In this document: positions 60,901 to 64,000 of the stretch, one piece after another
Numbering within the stretch: position 1 is the stretch's first letter
Layout of the letters: every line of letters begins with the position of its first letter
Origin: Timema cristinae
Taxonomy: Eukaryota > Arthropoda > Insecta > Phasmatodea > Timematidae
NCBI GenBank assembly: GCA_039000515.1
Contig: JBCFYV010011135.1
Coordinates: forward strand, 22,333,895 to 22,397,894
Direction of reading: 5' to 3'
DNA: 64,000 nt
The notes under the pieces: model-generated
The model's database searches: none
What the model was told of the DNA's origin: nothing
Seen by the model: only the letters and a program-made list of their open reading frames with translations
Made by a program: the position numbers and the translations under genes

Positions 60901-61358
60901 TCCCCACAAATGCGGGTTCATTACCTCTAACTCAACCTTCCCAATTCCTAATCCATTAGCGTAATTAGTACTTGAAACGTATAACCCGAACGGGTAGTAA
61001 GACGTGGTGCTAAATATTATTATTATTATATTATTCATGTCCATCACAGACTCTGCCTTAAATTATGTGTGAATACTAACCCCACAAACAATTCTTCATC
61101 TCCATGAGAAATATGGGTAATAGTGTGTGGTGGGCTGCAAAAAAAAAATTGTTTAAATAATTATAGTGACAAGACAGGCAAACCTTCTTGAACAGATGTG
61201 TTTGACTCCAGAAAGTCCACATACGACTCCATCTCTTTCCAATGCTTGACCAAATCCTCTTTAGTGACCGCCTCAAGCTGCTGATCTGTGAGTTGGACGC
61301 GGCGAGGATGGCAAGCTAAGCTCGGGGACCCCAGCATGGTACTCGCTTCCTCGGCCAT
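52310..61358 (-). CDS. WTAP: WTAP / fl(2)d, m6A methyltransferase regulatory subunit, 5 exons
   Basis: Scaffold subunit of the nuclear m6A writer complex, partnering METTL3-METTL14 and virilizer; the fly homologue is needed for Sxl splicing. Exons on the - strand: 61358-61184, 59034-58910, 56370-56192, 54919-54765, 53205-52310; phases all agree, giving 509 aa with no frame break. The N-terminal half is coiled coil: [13 protein letters not shown] (about residues 40-52), [15 protein letters not shown] (86-100), [22 protein letters not shown] (149-159), [15 protein letters not shown], and [20 protein letters not shown] (213-232). The C-terminal half is low-complexity: repeats of APSEV/APTEE type, an acidic [10 protein letters not shown] stretch, a basic IKKVRR likely nuclear signal, and an acidic YEDDDEAE end. 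The tail is lineage-specific. Confidence 0.95.
53206..54477. other. WTAP intron 4
   Basis: AT-rich with a TGA/TAA/TGG trinucleotide microsatellite at about 53845-53932. No other feature recognised. Confidence 0.6.
54478..54702 (-). mobile_element. SINE family B, inverted diverged copy in WTAP intron 4
   Basis: TTTGCAGGGAAAGAGAGTGG, GAGCCCCAATCTCCCTGTTA, then GGCTTAGACCATACAACCAG, in - strand family order. Confidence 0.7.
54765..54919 (-). CDS. WTAP: WTAP exon 4
   Basis: Acceptor tatgacag|CAACACTGG, donor CAGTCTG|gttagt, 155 nt. [40 protein letters not shown], then [11 protein letters not shown]. Confidence 0.96.
55340..56112. mobile_element. Long-TIR MITE, copy 2, in WTAP intron 3, with a SINE C inside
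   Basis: The left arm (about 55360-55527: GAAATTGATAAAACTAAAGA, AAGCCCACCTAAGGA, GTGACATCTTCTTCCTTTC) is the inverse of the right arm (about 55905-56085). The arms are about 165 bp or more. The same element is at 353-1292. Confidence 0.8.
55552..55861 (+). mobile_element. SINE family C, full-length, inside the long-TIR MITE
   Basis: GGTGACCTGGTGAACTAGGG head, GTCCAGGGTTCAATCCTTGG B box, body, tail to (TAA)n. Target duplications GATAAAGGCAACA at 55539-55551 and 55862-55874 are identical. Confidence 0.92.
56192..56370 (-). CDS. WTAP: WTAP exon 3
   Basis: Acceptor ttacccacag|AGCCAG, donor GACAG|gtaatt, 179 nt. [38 protein letters not shown], then [14 protein letters not shown]. Confidence 0.96.
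56735..56965 (-). mobile_element. LINE ORF2 3' remnant (type II)
   Basis: The - strand gives VILRLKEN, then [14 protein letters not shown], and further [12 protein letters not shown], like 40325-40560. Frames broken. Confidence 0.6.
56966..57577. other. WTAP intron 2, AT-rich, nothing recognised
   Basis: No element or exon seen. Confidence 0.5.
57590..57780 (+). mobile_element. SINE family C, head-truncated copy
   Basis: GGCAAAGATTTATCTGATTA, CACCTCTGACAAGACATCTT, to CCCGAATGAGTAGTAAGACG. Confidence 0.85.
57778..57987 (+). repeat. (TAA)n/(TGA)n compound microsatellite
   Basis: About 210 bp of TAA, CGA, TGA and TAA repeats growing from the SINE tail. Both - strand low-complexity ORFs here are artefacts of it. 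Confidence 0.95.
58035..58200 (+). mobile_element. LINE ORF2 3' remnant (type III)
   Basis: AAGAAAGAGATAGGAGCAGA and AAAGGAATGGAAGCAATTAA resemble the complement of 4650-5200; frames broken. Confidence 0.45.
58325..58750 (+). mobile_element. SINE family D copy split by a SINE C
   Basis: Leader ACATCCTCTGCCTTAAAATA, then after the insertion AAAATGACCCCGGGCACAGG, GGATAGCTCAGTGGCATACT, GAGTTCAATTCCCATGTCCA and GGTATCATTTTCC. Confidence 0.8.
58357..58643 (+). mobile_element. SINE family C, full-length, inserted in SINE D
   Basis: GTGACCTGGTGGTCTAGGGG, CGGGGTTCAATCCTCGGTCC, body, GAACGGGTAGTAAGACGCGG, (TAA)n. Target duplications AAAATAGGAGTG at 58345-58356 and 58644-58655 are identical. Confidence 0.93.
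58910..59034 (-). CDS. WTAP: WTAP exon 2
   Basis: Acceptor attccag|GTGAGTTG, donor ACGTG|gtgagt, 125 nt. [20 protein letters not shown], then [20 protein letters not shown], the most conserved coiled-coil segment. Confidence 0.96.
59148..59375. mobile_element. Tc1/mariner-type MITE family H, copy 3
   Basis: CAGTAGCCCCATGACTTCTT to GAAGCCATGGGGCTACTG, TA flanks. Inverted repeats include GCTGACTGACAGCTCACAG and CTGTGAGCTGTCAGTCAGC. In WTAP intron 1. Confidence 0.9.
59376..59402 (+). repeat. (TATG)n microsatellite
   Basis: Six or so TATG units starting at the MITE's TA target site. Confidence 0.9.
59640..60290. other. GC-rich unexplained block in WTAP intron 1
   Basis: Markedly more GC-rich than its surroundings, with overlapping ORFs of 108 and 128 codons on the + strand and 69 on the - strand (the latter ending [18 protein letters not shown]). 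It contains GAATAAATG near 60100. A solo LTR, a transposon fragment or an unannotated exon are all possible; I recognise none. Confidence 0.35.
60445..60650 (+). mobile_element. SINE family B, diverged copy
   Basis: GACTGCTGGAGATGGGAAAA, TCAAGTGTACTGAGGGTGG, TCCACTCTACTTCCAAGCAA, ending TGGGTAGTAAGAAGTGGTGT. Confidence 0.75.
60768..61028 (+). mobile_element. SINE family B, near-complete copy next to WTAP exon 1
   Basis: CCGCCTCGATGGCGTAGTTG, GAGGTTTGAATCTTGGTCGG, then tail AACCCGAACGGGTAGTAAGA and (TTA)n. A 35-bp piece of SINE D leader (CCATCACAGACTCTGCCTTA) follows at 61038-61075. Confidence 0.9.
61184..61358 (-). CDS. WTAP: WTAP exon 1
   Basis: ATG in GACATGGCC, 175 nt, donor CAAGAAG|gtttgc. 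[40 protein letters not shown], then [18 protein letters not shown]. This ATG is chosen because the protein aligns with the family N-terminus (short lead, then LT/LS and the W-K-E-Y pattern). Confidence 0.92.
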
Positions 61359-61499
61359 GTCTAGATACTTTCAAACAAACATTTTCAATCAGAATAACAA
61401 TAACTTTTAAACAGGTTTTGTAACCATAATAAACATATACTTGGCATGTAAACACTACGATGATTGGTTTCATGGATTAGACAAGTCTACTTGACTAAA

Positions 61500-63740
61500 A
61501 ATTGAGCCCCGTTCACATTTAGCCGTGTTGGTTCTAACTTACTTTATTATACACTCATGGCATTGCACCAAAACAAATAAACACTAAATAAATGTATGTT
61601 ACCGCTTTTATTGTTTGAAACATGGAGGTTAGGTTAGTTGGGTTATAGTTCTAAAAGTGAAGGAAAGCTTCTCAAATCAACCTCAAACTTAAAAGAATTG
61701 TGTTATTTTACTTACCACGTTTCAACTTTAAAAACAAGTAGACCAAAGAGATTATATTTGCTGCTAAACCCTAAGACTCCATTAAATTGATCAGCTCATC
61801 CTTTCAAATCACTTTATATCCTTTAAATAGGGCAGAAAATCATTACTTACCCCCTTTTAGAGGGACAATCTAGCGCCGATTTGACTATATCGTTACTTGT
61901 GATTCAGAAAACCCATTTCAGGCTTTAATTTAGTTTGATGTACTCAAAACAAATACCTTAAAGATTGGCGAAGAAAATTTTCATTTATTTTTAAGTATTT
62001 CAGACATATTTATATTATATATTATATATACATATATACATATATTATGTATTTTCTGCGACTTCAATTTTTAAAATTTTTATTTTTATTTTTTAAGGAA
62101 CAAACCTGTTCTATGGGAACAAACCAGGTTATGCATTGTTACCACAACAGCAAGAAGGAAGGTATGAAAAGATAAATCAAGAAACAAAGTTTCCCAATGA
62201 GATTTATAGATTTTTCCACTTGGGGTCTACTAGTATGGGAATTAATGGCGCTATCCATGTAAGAGCCCGTCAACTGTGATTATACGGAAGCCACTTTATG
62301 CCCATGAAAGTTTTTTTTTACAATAGGTAGGCGATTTAAATAAGACACTTAAAGTTTTAATATAAGACGTAAAATTAACTTTAAAATTTGGACTGTACAC
62401 TACAGGCTGTACTATTCGTTATGTATGACTATGAACACAGTTTAAAAATTCTAATAAACTTGTGGCTTTTTCAAAAATTAAACAGTTGTTGGCGTATGGT
62501 AATTAGAATACTTGTGTAGCTTTCAACTACAGGTTCACTTTCTTAATGTTTCAAAAATTAAAAAACAAAGTTCAAGATAAATATTAATAACCATTAATAG
62601 TTTAAACTCTTATTACCAACTCTTTTTTTTAATCATGAAAGATCAACCTATAGGAATAAGCAATTCAAATTATAATTTGAATCGGTAGGAGTTATTGCAA
62701 TCACAGGTCTACTAGGACTACTGCCCAAAATGTAAATTTATATTGCTGTGTAACAAGAGACACAGAATACTTAACTACATCTTAAACACCTTTAAGTAAG
62801 TTACGCAAGTTTTTTTTTCTCACTCATATACGGTACCGGTTATAACTTATCTCCATCCAAATTCACTCTAGTATTTTCTATAGACGACTGAAATATTCCC
62901 CATAAAAGACTTATTTTCCGGATTTTTCTTGTCTTACTTTACATTCACATTGTTTATAAATATTCAATCACACATTGTCTACTATTAGAAGGGGCCTAAT
63001 ATTTAACCAGACAATTATGACTATTATTTTTATAGGTCGTAATTTGATGAACAATATAACTACATTAAGAATTATAAAGGTTAATTTAAAATAGGTAAGC
63101 AAAAACTTACTAAAAAATGTGAACGAAATTCGACTAAGTGCACAAGCAAGTCAACCAAATACCTACCATCTTTACAAATAGAAACTAAAGTAGAACACAA
63201 TGAATTTTAAAACTATCCAATCTTCAAAACATCCAAATATCAACTTTAGAAGCAACACTTTCTTCCTCCTATCATATAAACCTTTTCATCTTCGTTTCAA
63301 AGATTCACCAAGCATGTAAATTTTCTAGCCACAAATTATGTCCAAATAAATTTAAACCATAAGCTCTATGGCATGAGCCTGTAATAGAGCTATTCCGACA
63401 AAGTGGCCAACACGATTAGGGATGATGGCGTCTACATTTTTGTATAGAGGGTGTCATGTGTTCAACACAAAAAACCCTATGGCCGGTGAGCTCAGTTTTC
63501 TAGACAGGAGATTTTACTTATTTAAGTATCGTAGCTCCTAATTTTTCCTCAGGAGGCCAAGTTTAACCCTGTTCCAGACACACTGCTTCACAGAACAATT
63601 ATGGACACATCAGGGATAAAACCTGACACCCCTAACCACTAGGCCACAGAAGCTGCAATTCAAGCCATGCAATAAAATATTACCTAAAATTCTCAAATGA
63701 AACAAGAACAAACTTTAGTGTGTACATTATTTAAGAAATA
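61500..63740. other. Upstream of WTAP, no gene recognised
   Basis: AT-rich; no exon, SINE or other element found in about 2.2 kb. It should hold the WTAP promoter, which I cannot localise. Confidence 0.5.
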
Positions 63741-63745
63741 TACTT

Positions 63746-63986
63746 TTTATTCAAGCCATATATTTTCCACTACCGGATTGTTAGGCCTGTTGTAGCTTAA
63801 TATGCCTGATAATATAACTTATGGCTAGGACAAGCACAACACCCAGTTCCCCAGCTATTAATGTATCAATTTGAAAGAGTAAACACACATTTCACCAATG
63901 ATAAATTTTTCAGCCATGCCGGGAATCAAACCTGGGACCCTTAGCTCAGTAGACAGACACGCTACCGACTGAATTAAGATGTCAGA
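63746..63986 (-). mobile_element. SINE family A, inverted copy
   Basis: Complement of A: TTCAAGCCATATATTTTCCA to TGGGACCCTTAGCTCAGTAG and CGACTGAATTAAGATGTC. Confidence 0.85.
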
Positions 63987-64000
63987 TTCTACTATTACTT

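Overview
This is a eukaryotic, AT-rich, intron- and repeat-dense stretch of an invertebrate nuclear genome, most likely an arthropod. The clue is a DSC1/NaCP60E-type (NaV2) channel, a lineage found in invertebrates; I cannot place the species further. There are no prokaryotic genes and no operons. Three conserved protein genes are recognisable exon by exon, and the rest is intron, transposon debris, tandem repeats and AT-rich sequence.

Genes. (1) 1612-16370, + strand: the last nine coding exons of a four-domain voltage-gated cation channel of the NaCP60E/DSC1 family, from the domain III pore to the C-terminus. Upstream exons lie left of the window. (2) 45155-37317, - strand: a complete four-exon NDUFS4 gene (mitochondrial complex I subunit). 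(3) 61358-52310, - strand: a complete five-exon WTAP/fl(2)d gene (m6A RNA methyltransferase regulatory subunit, 509 aa). The three genes are functionally unrelated.

Three conserved exons need a 1-nt correction to stay in frame (channel near 10697-10701 and 16171-16183; NDUFS4 near 42190-42196). Two lie at C runs and one at a GA run. Unpolished assembly indels are the simplest reading.

Repeats. At least four tRNA-derived SINE families (called A-D here) are scattered throughout. B and C have different tRNA-like heads but share the same 3' tail and (TAA)n end. Also present are Tc1/mariner-type MITEs with TA target duplications, hAT-type MITEs, a long-TIR MITE, LINE ORF2 3' remnants of three types, and a decayed Ty3/gypsy pol fragment with an internal triplication (46216-48460).

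The central block (26691-36844) is the most structured. A tandem array of about 770-bp units, each with a TATA-like box and a short ORF start, has its sixth unit split by a 6.2-kb LTR retrotransposon on the - strand (30570-36790). That element has a CTAC target duplication, PBS, PPT and a U3 promoter, but no recognisable pol.

Two channel introns end in minisatellites that run into the 3' splice site. In the 6.4-7.39 kb array the repeat unit itself carries a 3' splice-site consensus, making a string of decoy acceptors before the real one.
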